Assembly (NCBI GenBank): GCA_031394335.1
Contig: JANMXS010000089.1
Span: 1-7,262 of the forward strand
Reading direction: 5' to 3'
Length of the DNA: 7,262 nt
DNA from: UKL13-2 sp031394335
Lineage (GTDB): Bacteria > Pseudomonadota > Gammaproteobacteria > Burkholderiales > Usitatibacteraceae
Shown: positions 1 through 6,121 of the stretch, piece by piece
Layout of the letters: the number at the start of each line of letters is the position of its first letter
How positions within the stretch are numbered: position 1 is the stretch's first letter
The notes under the pieces: model-generated
The model's database searches: none
Told to the model about the DNA's origin: nothing
What the model saw: the letters and a program-made list of their open reading frames with translations, nothing else
Position numbers and translations under genes: made by a program

Positions 1-155
1 TGCCGCCCGGTAATACTGGAGCGCTCGGCAGCGTGATTGCGGCGCAACTACCATGGGTAACCGGAGCAATGTGGCTGCTGGGTGCGGAGGTGCTGGCGCT
101 AAGGTTTGCGCGGCAGAATCGTGAATCATCCCCGGATTCGCAAGCGAAGGCATAA
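1..155 (+). CDS. C-terminal end of a membrane transporter, probably MFS (partial)
   Basis: An open frame enters from the left edge (first whole codon at position 3) and ends at TAA 153-155, giving about 50 residues. The visible part begins PPGNTGALGSVIAAQ, followed by a hydrophobic helix (LPWVTGAMWLLGAEVLAL) and a short charged tail ending in QAKA. A small-residue-rich loop containing GNTGALGS, then one last helix and a polar cytoplasmic tail, is typical of the end of 12-helix MFS exporters of the drug/sugar efflux type. Too little is left to name a substrate, and another polytopic membrane protein is possible. The next gene starts 89 nt downstream on the same strand. I see no convincing terminator in that gap, so co-transcription is possible. 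Confidence 0.5.
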   Translation, partial: PPGNTGALGSVIAAQLPWVTGAMWLLGAEVLALRFARQNRESSPDSQAKA

Positions 156-244
156 TTATGCATCGCTCAATCATTGGTGCGTTGCTTTGGCCATTTGTTG
201 GGTGCAATCCTCACCAGTGCCAAGGATCGAACTGAAAGCCGCTC

Positions 245-1162
245 ATGCCTCCGTCAGCCATCACCTCGAGCAATTTCGTCAGCACTGAAGCCAAACAAAT
301 CATCACACACCCTGCGGCGTTCGCGCTGCAGGTGATCAGGGCATTCCGCGCCAATCAGGGTTTGCTGCTGGCCGGTGCGGTGGCCTACTACACGTTGCTC
401 TCGATCGTGCCGTTGTTGATTCTGGTAGTCATTGGACTGTCGCATGTTGTCGATCAGACCGTCCTGCTCGATACCTTGCGCCGCGCGCTGGAGTGGGTGG
501 CGCCGGGGCAGTCGAGTGCGCTGGTGCGCGAGCTGGCGGCGTTTCTGGAACACCGCGCGGTATTGAGCTGGGTACTGTTCGGGACCATGCTGTTTTTCAG
601 CTCGCTCGCGTTCCGCGTGCTGGAGAGCGCGATTTCGGTGATTTTTCTGCATCGCATCGCGGTGCACAAGCGACATTTCCTGATCTCGCTGGCGTTTCCG
701 CTTGGTTACATTGCGTTCATCACATTGGCGCTGTTTGTGGGCACCGTGGTGCTCGCCAACCTGCTGGTCGTCGGTCAGGAGAATCTGCGCGTGTTCGGCT
801 ATAGCTGGTCGCTCAGCGGATTTTCGCGGGCCACGCTTTATGTCATCGGCGTCGGCGTAGAAATCCTGCTGATCTCATCGATTTACTATTTCATGCCGGT
901 GGGGCGTATCTCGGCGCGCCACGCACTGATCGGCGGGGCAACGGCAGGGCTGCTGTGGGAGATCGTCCGCCACGGGCTGGTGTGGTACTTCACCACGCTC
1001 TCGCAGGTCAACGTGGTGTACGGCTCGCTCACCACTGCGATTGTGGTGTTGCTGAGTTTCGAGATTGCCGCCACGCTGCTGTTGGTTGGGGCACAGGTGA
1101 TTGCGGAGTACGAAAAAATCGGTGGCAAGAAACTACCTTCCGGTATTGTAATCAAGGCGTAG
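245..1162 (+). CDS. YihY/BrkB-family inner-membrane protein
   Basis: This 305-residue protein is close to the usual family length of about 290-300. Residues 1-35 form a polar cytoplasmic N-terminus. The family hallmark follows at 37-58, with NQGLLLAGAVAYYTLLSIVP. Hydrophobic segments can be seen at roughly 39-66, 107-132, 146-176, 194-217, 226-248 and 258-287, giving six helices. The conserved C-terminal block reads VYGSLTTAIVVLLSFEIAAT (258-277) and ends in a LLVGAQVIAEYE-like helix and a Lys-rich tail. The family was once annotated as ribonuclease BN, which was later assigned to another gene; BrkB of Bordetella is linked to serum resistance. The molecular role is unsettled, so I give no function beyond membrane protein. 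The ATG at 245 has only a weak upstream GAAAG as ribosome binding site. The gene converges on ugpC, and I see no strong promoter in the 89-nt upstream gap. Confidence 0.9.
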   Translation: MPPSAITSSNFVSTEAKQIITHPAAFALQVIRAFRANQGLLLAGAVAYYTLLSIVPLLILVVIGLSHVVDQTVLLDTLRRALEWVAPGQSSALVRELAAFLEHRAVLSWVLFGTMLFFSSLAFRVLESAISVIFLHRIAVHKRHFLISLAFPLGYIAFITLALFVGTVVLANLLVVGQENLRVFGYSWSLSGFSRATLYVIGVGVEILLISSIYYFMPVGRISARHALIGGATAGLLWEIVRHGLVWYFTTLSQVNVVYGSLTTAIVVLLSFEIAATLLLVGAQVIAEYEKIGGKKLPSGIVIKA

Positions 1163-1311
1163 TACAGGATCTCGCAATGCCGCACTGAAAAACAGGAAAT
1201 GAGCATGACGTTGAGCGCCGCTGCCGCAGCGATGACTTTTGTGGGACGCTGGGACAACGGGGTTTATGGAGGTTCCAAAAATCGTATAACGCCATTTGGC
1301 GGGCCTTCCGA

Positions 1312-1352
1312 GGCAAAAATGCTCCAAAACCCGCGCCAATGCTGGAGTTTGC
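1312..1352 (+). repeat. Dispersed intergenic repeat, copy 1
   Basis: This segment aligns without gaps to 6081-6121 at a constant offset of 4769 nt. The last 22 positions (1331-1352) are identical in both copies, and 35 of 41 positions match overall. The core contains CGCGCCAATGCTGGAG. A shared CTCTAAA follows shortly after in both copies, at 1363-1369 and 6124-6130, with extra bases in this copy. A 22-nt exact match within 7 kb is far beyond chance. Both copies lie just downstream of a minus-strand stop codon, here ugpC, about 64 nt away. An overlapping imperfect stem (GAGTTTGC / GCAAAACTC, 1345-1365) is specific to this copy. The class of element is unknown to me. Confidence 0.8.
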
Positions 1353-1358
1353 TACTGC

Positions 1359-1392
1359 AAAACTCTAAAACCGCGTCATCACGGCGCGCGGT
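1359..1392 (-). terminator. Candidate rho-independent terminator of the ugp operon
   Basis: Read on the minus strand, ACCGCG (1392-1387) and CGCGGT (1375-1370) form a 6-bp GC-rich stem with an 11-nt loop. A flanking G-U pair may extend it. The stem is followed directly by TTTAGAGTTTT (1369-1359). It starts 23 nt after the ugpC stop. The loop is rather long and the T tract is interrupted, so the call is moderate, but the position at the end of the operon fits. Confidence 0.45.
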
Positions 1393-1415
1393 CATTTCAG
1401 CCTTGAGTAGTTTCC

Positions 1416-2474
1416 TCAAATACGCTTGCCACTGGCGGTATCGAAAAAATAGGTTTTGTCCGCCGCCGGCGTCACCGAAAGACGCGCACCCGGCGCATAT
1501 TGCGCATGGCCATCGCAGCGCAGCACCAAGGCGTGCGCGCCCAACTTGCCATGAATCAGCGAATCGGCGCCGAGGGCTTCCGCACTGTCAACAATCAGCG
1601 GCAATCCGGATGACGCGATCTGCACATGTTCGGGGCGGATGCCGAAGGTAATCTGATCGCCGTCCTGCACGCTTGCCGACAGGCTCGCCGGCAGTGGCAC
1701 AGTGAGGCCGTCGCCGATGTCCAGTGTTTTTCCCTGCACTTTACCCGGCAGGAAATTCATCGCCGGTGAGCCGATGAACCCGGCCACAAACACGCTGGCC
1801 GGATGGTCGTAAACCTCCATCGGTGCACCGATCTGCTCGACACGCCCGGCGTTCATCACGATCATGCGGTGCGCCAGGGTCATCGCTTCCACTTGATCGT
1901 GGGTGACGAAAATGCTGGTGGTTTTCAACTCGCGCGAAAGCTTCTGGATTTCCAGGCGCATTTGCACGCGCAGCTTGGCATCGAGATTGGACAGCGGCTC
2001 GTCGAACAGAAATGCTGCCGGCTCACGCACGATCGCCCGCCCCATCGCCACCCGCTGGCGCTGCCCGCCGGACAGTTCGCGTGGCCTGCGCTGCAACAGC
2101 GCGCCGAGCTCGAGAATCTTCGCGGCTTTTTGCACGCGCGTTTCGATGTCGTCTTTCGACAGCTTGCGGATCTTCAAGCCGTAGGCCATGTTCTCGTACA
2201 CCGACATATGCGGATACAGCGCGTAGTTCTGGAACACCATCGCGATATCGCGATCCTTCGGTTCCAGATTGTTGACCAGCTTGCCGCCAATCCAGACTTC
2301 CCCGTCCGTAATGACTTCCAGACCCGCGATCATGCGCAGCAGGGTGGACTTGCCGCAACCCGAAGGCCCGACGATGACGATGAATTCGCCATCGGCGATC
2401 TCGGCGTCCACGCCATGGACCACGGCCGTCTTGCCGTAGGATTTCTTGACACCTTTGAGCGTTATGTCTGCCAT
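1416..2474 (-). CDS. ugpC: Glycerol-3-phosphate ABC importer, ATP-binding subunit UgpC
   Basis: This 352-residue ATPase of the MalK/UgpC type powers uptake of sn-glycerol-3-phosphate and its diesters through UgpA-UgpE at the inner membrane. All nucleotide-binding motifs are intact: Walker A GPSGCGKST (36-44), Q-loop Gln82 in VFQNYALYPHMSVYENM, signature LSGGQRQRVAMGRA (134-147), Walker B AFLFDEP (154-160), D-loop SNLDAKLR (162-169) and switch His192 in THDQVEAM. The C-terminal regulatory (TOBE-like) domain starts near 235 with the family marker FIGSPAMNFL and includes FGIRPEHV (277-284). E. coli UgpC has about 356 residues, so the protein is complete. The ATG at 2474 precedes MADITLKGVKKSYG, a standard family start, although its ribosome binding site is weak. 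It is the last gene of the operon, 99 nt after ugpE. The MalK-type ATPase alone would not fix the substrate; the neighbouring ugp genes do. Confidence 0.95.
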   Translation of the reverse strand: MADITLKGVKKSYGKTAVVHGVDAEIADGEFIVIVGPSGCGKSTLLRMIAGLEVITDGEVWIGGKLVNNLEPKDRDIAMVFQNYALYPHMSVYENMAYGLKIRKLSKDDIETRVQKAAKILELGALLQRRPRELSGGQRQRVAMGRAIVREPAAFLFDEPLSNLDAKLRVQMRLEIQKLSRELKTTSIFVTHDQVEAMTLAHRMIVMNAGRVEQIGAPMEVYDHPASVFVAGFIGSPAMNFLPGKVQGKTLDIGDGLTVPLPASLSASVQDGDQITFGIRPEHVQIASSGLPLIVDSAEALGADSLIHGKLGAHALVLRCDGHAQYAPGARLSVTPAADKTYFFDTASGKRI

Positions 2475-2573
2475 TGCCGTTTCTTGGTTATGCTGGATTT
2501 TCGCTTGCGCGTCGACGATAAAAACAAGATGAGTGCTGCCATGCGACTGAGGCGGCGCCCGGAACTTGTCACC

Positions 2574-3422
2574 TTACTTCTCCGTCTCCACCAGGCCTTT
2601 GACGAACCATCGCTGCATCAATATCACCACCAGCGCCGGCGGCACCATCGCCAGCATCGCGGTGGCCATTACCAGTTGCCATTCGGTTGCCGCATCGCCG
2701 CCCGAAATCATCCGCTTGATGCCGATCACCGTCGTGTACATCGACTCCTGCGTGGTGATCAGCAGCGGCCACAGGTATTGGTTCCAGCCGTAAATGAACT
2801 GGATCACGAACAGGGCCGCGATGCTGGTTTTGGACAGCGGCAACACCACGTCCCAGAAAAAACGCATCGGTCCGGCGCCATCGATGCGCGCGGCTTCGGC
2901 AAGTTCATCGGGGATGGTGAAGAAAAATTGCCGGAACAGGAAGGTGGCGGTTGCGGAAGCGATCAGCGGCAGGGTCAGGCCCGCGTAGGAATCGAGCATG
3001 CCCAGATCGGCCACCACCTTGAAGGTGGGGATGATGCGCACTTCCACCGGCAGCATCAGCGTGATGAAGATCATCCAGAAGAAAAAATTGCGCAGCGGAA
3101 AGCGAAAGAAGACGATGGCGAAAGCCGAGATGATCGAGATCGCGATTTTGCCGAATGCGATCACCAGCGCCATGATGCCGCTGTTGATCATCATCCGTCC
3201 GACCGGTGCGCTGGAGCCGCGCGTGGAGCCGGCCGACAGCACCTGCGAATAGTTGTTGATCAACTGGTCGCCGGGGATCAGGGGCATCGGCACCGTCAGG
3301 ATCTGATCGAGCGTGAGGGTGGAGGCGACGAAGGTCACATACAGCGGAAACGCCACCACCAGCACGCCGAGGGTCAGCGTCAGGTAGTAAAACACGGTCA
3401 TCCAGGGGCGATTCTCAACCAT
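2574..3422 (-). CDS. ugpE: Glycerol-3-phosphate ABC importer, permease UgpE
   Basis: This inner-membrane permease pairs with UgpA to form the translocation channel. I start it at the ATG at 3422, giving 282 residues beginning MVENRPWMTVFYY. This matches my recollection of E. coli UgpE (281 residues, starting MIENRPW). An in-frame GTG at 3455 would add 11 residues but lacks a ribosome binding site, whereas AGAG lies 8 nt before the ATG. The first helix covers about 11-33, and further hydrophobic segments lie near 82-104, 112-134, 147-168, 200-222 and 250-270. The binding-protein-dependent permease EAA loop is at 176-182 (EAARIDG) and contacts the ATPase. The stretch FPLRNFFFWMIFITLMLPVE (108-127) is highly characteristic of UgpE. 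Its stop lies 99 nt before ugpC, and its start is 57 nt after the ugpA stop. No truncation or frameshift is seen. Confidence 0.95.
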   Translation of the reverse strand: MVENRPWMTVFYYLTLTLGVLVVAFPLYVTFVASTLTLDQILTVPMPLIPGDQLINNYSQVLSAGSTRGSSAPVGRMMINSGIMALVIAFGKIAISIISAFAIVFFRFPLRNFFFWMIFITLMLPVEVRIIPTFKVVADLGMLDSYAGLTLPLIASATATFLFRQFFFTIPDELAEAARIDGAGPMRFFWDVVLPLSKTSIAALFVIQFIYGWNQYLWPLLITTQESMYTTVIGIKRMISGGDAATEWQLVMATAMLAMVPPALVVILMQRWFVKGLVETEK

Positions 3423-3479
3423 TGTTTGCACTCTGGCGAGAAGGCGAAATGCCACTGTCGATGTGATCGTTGGCGGCCA

Positions 3480-4361
3480 CTAGTACTGCACCTTTTTTTC
3501 GACAAACCGGAACTGGATGACCGAGAGCGCGATGACGATGATCATCAGGATCACCGACTGCGCCGACGAGCCGCCGAGATCGGCCGCCTTCACGCCGTCG
3601 TGGTAGACCTTGTAAACCAGGATCTGCGTGGCGGCGGCCGGGCCGCCCTGGGTGGTGGCGTCGATCACGCCGAAGGTGTCGAAAAACGCATAGACGATAT
3701 TCACCACCAGCAGGAAAAAGGCGGTGGGCGACAGCAGCGGGAATACGATGGTCCAGAAGCGCCGGAACGGGGACGCGCCGTCGATGGCCGCGGCTTCCAT
3801 CAGCGAGCGCGGGATCGATTGCAGCCCGGCGAGGAAGAACAGAAAGTTGTAGCTGATCTGTTTCCACACCGAAGCGACCACCACCAGAATCATCGCGTGG
3901 TTGCCGTCGAGCGTGTAATTCCAGGGAATATCCCAGCGCTTCAGCAAATAACCGAGGATGCCGATCGACGGTGCGAACAGGAAGGCCCACAACACGCCGG
4001 CGATGGCAGGGGCCACGGCGTAGGGCCAGATCAGCAGGGTCTTGAAGATGAAGGCGCCGCGCACGATGCGATCGGCGGCCACCGCCAGCAGCAACGAGAT
4101 CGACAGCCCAAGGGAGGCGACCAGCAGGCTGAAGATCGCCGTGGTCCTGAACGACAGCAGGTAATGCTCGTCGGCAAACAGGGCGCGGAAATTTTCAAAC
4201 CAGACGAACTCGGTGTGCAAGCCGAAAGCATCCTGCAACAGCATTGAGGAATACACCGCCTGGAACGCCGGCCAGAAAAAAAAGACGACGGTGATGGCGA
4301 TCTGCGGCGCAATCAGCGCGTAGGGCAGCCACCAGGATCTGAAGACAACGCGTTTTTCCAT
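3480..4361 (-). CDS. ugpA: Glycerol-3-phosphate ABC importer, permease UgpA
   Basis: This is the second channel-forming inner-membrane subunit, with 293 residues (about 295 in E. coli). I start it at the ATG at 4361 (MEKRVVFRSWWLPY); the TTG one codon upstream is less likely. GAGG lies about 10 nt before the ATG. Helix 1 covers about 12-33, and further hydrophobic segments lie near 73-97, 105-130, 155-180, 205-230 and 266-285. The EAA loop is at 189-195 (EAAAIDG) in the context SIPRSLMEAAAIDGASPFRR. Two other stretches match UgpA: WPYAVAPAIAGVLWAFLF (112-129) and SVWKQISYNFLFF (164-176). It follows ugpB by 73 nt, a gap holding a strong hairpin, and precedes ugpE by 57 nt. The three cistrons are well separated rather than overlapping. 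The gene is complete. Confidence 0.95.
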   Translation of the reverse strand: MEKRVVFRSWWLPYALIAPQIAITVVFFFWPAFQAVYSSMLLQDAFGLHTEFVWFENFRALFADEHYLLSFRTTAIFSLLVASLGLSISLLLAVAADRIVRGAFIFKTLLIWPYAVAPAIAGVLWAFLFAPSIGILGYLLKRWDIPWNYTLDGNHAMILVVVASVWKQISYNFLFFLAGLQSIPRSLMEAAAIDGASPFRRFWTIVFPLLSPTAFFLLVVNIVYAFFDTFGVIDATTQGGPAAATQILVYKVYHDGVKAADLGGSSAQSVILMIIVIALSVIQFRFVEKKVQY

Positions 4362-4388
4362 CAAGCGGAAACCTCGAACCGGCCGTAC

Positions 4389-4417
4389 CGCCCGCTCCCC
4401 CGGCGGGAGAGCGGGCG
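4389..4417 (-). promoter_or_regulatory. Strong intercistronic hairpin between ugpB and ugpA
   Basis: On the minus (mRNA) strand, 13 bases pair with 13 across a GCC loop (4404-4402): outer stem CGCCCGCTC / GAGCGGGCG, inner TCCC / GGGG. There is only one U-G wobble (4408/4398); on the plus strand the same position is an A-C mismatch. It starts 17 nt after the ugpB stop. No T tract follows, so it is not a standard intrinsic terminator. In the E. coli malE-malF and similar operons, hairpins at this position protect the binding-protein mRNA or reduce downstream transcription. That role here is an inference. Confidence 0.7.
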
Positions 4418-4434
4418 TGCATCAGCCATTGAGC

Positions 4435-5763
4435 CTATTCCTTGTTTGCAGCCTGAAACTTGCGCAGGACCAGGTTGCCGCGTTTCACGGCGTCATCCAG
4501 GGCGGACTTGGCGTCTTTCTTGCCGCCGAACACGGCTTCCAGTTCTTCCTCGATCACCTCGCGACCCTGCACGAAATTGCCGAAGCGCAGGCCTCTCGAA
4601 TTGGCGGTGGGCGGTTTATGGGTGAGCTGCTTCACGGCTATGTCCGCACCGGGGGTTTTCTCGTAGTAGCCCGACTTGCGGGTCATTTCGTAGGCGGCCA
4701 GGGTGATCGGCACATAGCCGGTCGAGGTATGCCAGTCCATCTGCACTTCCGGCCGCGCGAGGTAGGCAAAAAACCTGGCCACGCCCTTGTAGGAATTGTT
4801 GGTCTTGCCGCCCATTACCCACAGCGAGGCGCCGCCGATGATCGAATTTTGCGGCGCGTCTTTCACATCGTCGTGATACGGCATGAAATTCACCGACCAG
4901 TCGAACTTGGCATTGCGGCGGATGTTGGCCTGTGCGCCGGACGAGGAGGTCAGCATGGCGCATTCGCCCGAGTAGAATTTGGCTTCGGCGGCATTGGTGC
5001 GGCCGGCATAAATGAAGGTTCCATTCTTCGACATATCGCCGATCATGCCGATATGGCGCACATGCAGCGGTGAGTTGATCAGCAATTCGGCATCGGTCCC
5101 GGTCATGCCGTTTTCGCGGGTGCCGATGGGCACGTTATGCCAGGCGCTGAAATTCTCGATGTGCATCCACGATGGCCAGCCCGAGGTGTACGGACAACTG
5201 AAGCCGGCAGCCTTGAGTTTGTCGGCGGCCGCGATCAGTTCTTTCCAGGTCTTGGGCGCCTTGTTCGGATCGAGTCCGGCTTTCTTGAACGCATCCTTGT
5301 TGATGTAATACAAGGTCGTTGAACTGTTGAACGGGAACGACAGCATATTGCCCTTGCTGTCCGTGTAGTAGCCGGCAACGGCGGGGAGATAGGCCTTGGG
5401 GTCGAAGGGTTCATCCGCGTCCTTCATCAGCTTGGTCACCGGAACGACCGCGCCCTTGGCCGCCATCATGGTTGCGGTGCCGACCTCGAACACCTGCAGG
5501 ATGTGCGGCGCATTGCCGGCGCGATAAGCGGCGATGGCGGCGGTCATCGATTCGGCGTATTCGCCTTTGAACACCGGCACGATCCGGTAATCTTTTTGCG
5601 TGGCGTTGAACTTGCTGGCGAGCTCATTGACCTTGTCGTTCAGCGCGCCCTTCATCGAATGCCACCATTGAATTTCACTTTGGGCATGCGCCGCCGGGAC
5701 AGCAAAGGTAAAGGCCAGGGCCAACGCGACAATGGAAAACTGGCGCAAGGAAGCGGTTTTCAA
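4435..5763 (-). CDS. ugpB: Periplasmic glycerol-3-phosphate-binding protein UgpB
   Basis: This extracellular solute-binding protein (family 1) delivers sn-glycerol-3-phosphate and glycerophosphodiesters to UgpA-UgpE. I start it at TTG 5763-5761 because AGGAG (5776-5772) lies 8 nt upstream. That gives 442 residues, against about 438 in E. coli. A start at TTG 5790 would place the ribosome binding site inside the gene. The signal peptide is MKTASLRQFS followed by the hydrophobic IVALALAFTFAVP, with probable cleavage after AHA at 27. The mature protein begins QSEIQWWHSMKGALND, like the family FWHSMEG. Other landmarks are APHILQVFEVGTATMMA, FPFNSSTTLYYINKDAFKKAGLD, SGWPSWMHIENFSAW (two Trp residues spaced as I recall in E. 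coli UgpB, where they line the ligand site), APQNSIIGGASLWVM and the C-terminal RGLRFGNF. It is the first gene of the operon, with the leader region immediately upstream. Confidence 0.95.
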   Translation of the reverse strand: MKTASLRQFSIVALALAFTFAVPAAHAQSEIQWWHSMKGALNDKVNELASKFNATQKDYRIVPVFKGEYAESMTAAIAAYRAGNAPHILQVFEVGTATMMAAKGAVVPVTKLMKDADEPFDPKAYLPAVAGYYTDSKGNMLSFPFNSSTTLYYINKDAFKKAGLDPNKAPKTWKELIAAADKLKAAGFSCPYTSGWPSWMHIENFSAWHNVPIGTRENGMTGTDAELLINSPLHVRHIGMIGDMSKNGTFIYAGRTNAAEAKFYSGECAMLTSSSGAQANIRRNAKFDWSVNFMPYHDDVKDAPQNSIIGGASLWVMGGKTNNSYKGVARFFAYLARPEVQMDWHTSTGYVPITLAAYEMTRKSGYYEKTPGADIAVKQLTHKPPTANSRGLRFGNFVQGREVIEEELEAVFGGKKDAKSALDDAVKRGNLVLRKFQAANKE

Positions 5764-5771
5764 AATCGTTT

Positions 5772-5776
5772 CTCCT
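5772..5776 (-). promoter_or_regulatory. Ribosome binding site that fixes the ugpB TTG start
   Basis: AGGAG on the minus strand lies 8 nt before the TTG at 5763. It is the best Shine-Dalgarno match in the operon. It selects an uncommon TTG start that directly precedes a well-formed signal peptide. Confidence 0.8.
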
Positions 5777-5786
5777 CGATTTTTGG

Positions 5787-5799
5787 GCAACCTGGTTGC
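5787..5799. promoter_or_regulatory. Perfect 13-nt palindrome in the ugpB 5' leader, candidate operator
   Basis: GCAACC-N-GGTTGC is a perfect inverted repeat with a single central base at 5793. It lies 23 nt upstream of the ugpB start, between the candidate promoter and the ribosome binding site, which is a classic place for a repressor site. A 1-nt spacer makes it a poor RNA hairpin, so a dimeric protein site is the likelier reading. I cannot name a regulator. Confidence 0.4.
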
Positions 5800-5806
5800 A
5801 GGCGGG

Positions 5807-5836
5807 AATAGCGTCTGGCGCTATATTATTTGTCAA
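5807..5836 (-). promoter_or_regulatory. Candidate ugpB promoter
   Basis: A perfect TTGACA (-35) is at 5836-5831 on the minus strand. With an 18-nt spacer the -10 is GCTATT (5812-5807), only 3 of 6 to consensus. An alternative -10, TAATAT at 5828-5823, would need a different or activator-replaced -35. In E. coli this operon is driven by PhoB and responds to CRP. I found no convincing Pho box here. Confidence 0.35.
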
Positions 5837-5887
5837 TTATTGCTGCCACTGTACCGCAACACGACGACAGCGTCGCAATGGACGCCA

Positions 5888-5922
5888 ATCGCATCTGCAA
5901 GTCGATCCCTTGCCGATGCGAT
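5888..5922. repeat. 35-nt inverted repeat upstream of the ugpB promoter
   Basis: The arms are ATCGCATC / GATGCGAT (5888-5895, 5915-5922), then one mismatched pair (5896/5914), then GCAAG / CTTGC (5897-5901, 5909-5913). They surround the 7-nt loop TCGATCC, giving 13 bp in total. No T tract follows on either strand, so it is not an intrinsic terminator. It lies about 50 nt upstream of the candidate -35 of ugpB. It could be a regulator site or an RNA structure in the 3' region of the aidB transcript. Confidence 0.75.
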
Positions 5923-5962
5923 CAGTCACCCGCTAATGTGGCGACGATGAGGATCCGCAGCC

Positions 5963-6002
5963 GCGTTTAATCGGTTTCCGGCTTGCGCCGCAATTAAAAC
6001 GC
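5963..6002. repeat. Gapped inverted repeat with AT-rich arm ends
   Basis: GCGTTTAAT (5963-5971) and ATTAAAACGC (5993-6002) are inverted copies with one extra base in the second arm, separated by 21 nt. They are among the few AT-rich patches in this stretch. The function is unknown and the pairing is imperfect. Confidence 0.5.
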
Positions 6003-6035
6003 TTGAACACGCCGCCGCTGGACCTACCAGCATCA

Positions 6036-6060
6036 GGTGTTTGGAAGAATGCCAAACACC
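6036..6060. repeat. Perfect 9-bp hairpin downstream of aidB
   Basis: GGTGTTTGG (6036-6044) and CCAAACACC (6052-6060) pair perfectly around the 7-nt loop AAGAATG. The hairpin is bracketed by two direct copies of ACCAGCATC (6026-6034 and 6058-6066), the second overlapping its right arm. It lies about 87 nt past the aidB stop on the minus strand. No T tract follows on either strand, so any terminator role would not be of the standard type. It may belong to a larger repeat element with copy 2 at 6081-6121. Confidence 0.75.
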
Positions 6061-6080
6061 AGCATCCACGCGCATTACAG

Positions 6081-6121
6081 GGCGAAAATGCCTGAAACAC
6101 CGCGCCAATGCTGGAGTTTGC
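6081..6121 (+). repeat. Dispersed intergenic repeat, copy 2
   Basis: This is the partner of 1312-1352, in the same orientation. The 22 nt at 6100-6121 are identical, and 35 of 41 positions match overall. It begins 26 nt past the aidB stop on the minus strand. Its CGCGCCAATGCTGG (6101-6114) also pairs with CCAGCATCCACGCG (6059-6072) at 11 of 14 positions, forming a long stem around 28 nt. That upstream arm is not found next to copy 1. The layout recalls REP/BIME-like intergenic elements, but I do not recognise the family. Confidence 0.8.

Larger units (their letters stand above)
1163..1415. other. Convergent intergenic region between the YihY-type gene and ugpC
   Basis: These 253 nt lie between two converging stop codons. 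The ugpC-proximal half holds a candidate terminator (1359-1392) and one copy of a dispersed repeat (1312-1352). The other half, 1163-1311, has no open frame with a believable start. It contains a small GC palindrome at 1219-1231 (CGCTGC-C-GCAGCG) followed by TGACTTTT, which could be a weak terminator for the YihY-type gene. It also has two close GGGAC copies near 1243-1254. No coding function is seen. Confidence 0.6.

Noticed and set aside
1219..1240. Intrinsic terminator for the YihY-type gene
   Set aside because: The palindrome allows only about 5 bp with a 3-nt loop, and the T run is short and 4 nt away. It is too weak to list as a terminator.
2510..2517. CGTCGACG palindrome between ugpE and ugpC
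   Set aside because: Eight bases is within chance for GC-rich DNA, and nothing around it suggests a promoter or operator.
1803..4247. An 814-codon open frame on the plus strand, opposite ugpC, ugpE and ugpA
   Set aside because: The three genes share one reading frame, and this frame is their exact codon-for-codon antisense. It would close only where the genes use TTA, CTA or TCA, which are rare in this GC-rich DNA. The translation is rich in His, Arg, Asp and Gln, and matches no protein I know.
4417..5073. A 218-codon plus-strand frame opposite ugpB
   Set aside because: It is the same codon-aligned antisense effect over a clearly real gene; no ribosome binding site or recognisable protein.
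5831..5870. Possible Pho box upstream of ugpB (CTGTCGT at 5870-5864 on the minus strand)
   Set aside because: The first half resembles CTGTCAT, but the unit expected 11 nt later matches at only about 3 of 7 positions. I cannot support PhoB control from sequence alone.
6036..6060. Intrinsic terminator for aidB
   Set aside because: The hairpin is perfect, but no T tract follows on either strand.
5926..6108. A 60-codon minus-strand frame in the aidB-ugpB gap
   Set aside because: It has no ribosome binding site, resembles no known protein and runs through the inverted repeats, which better explain the sequence.
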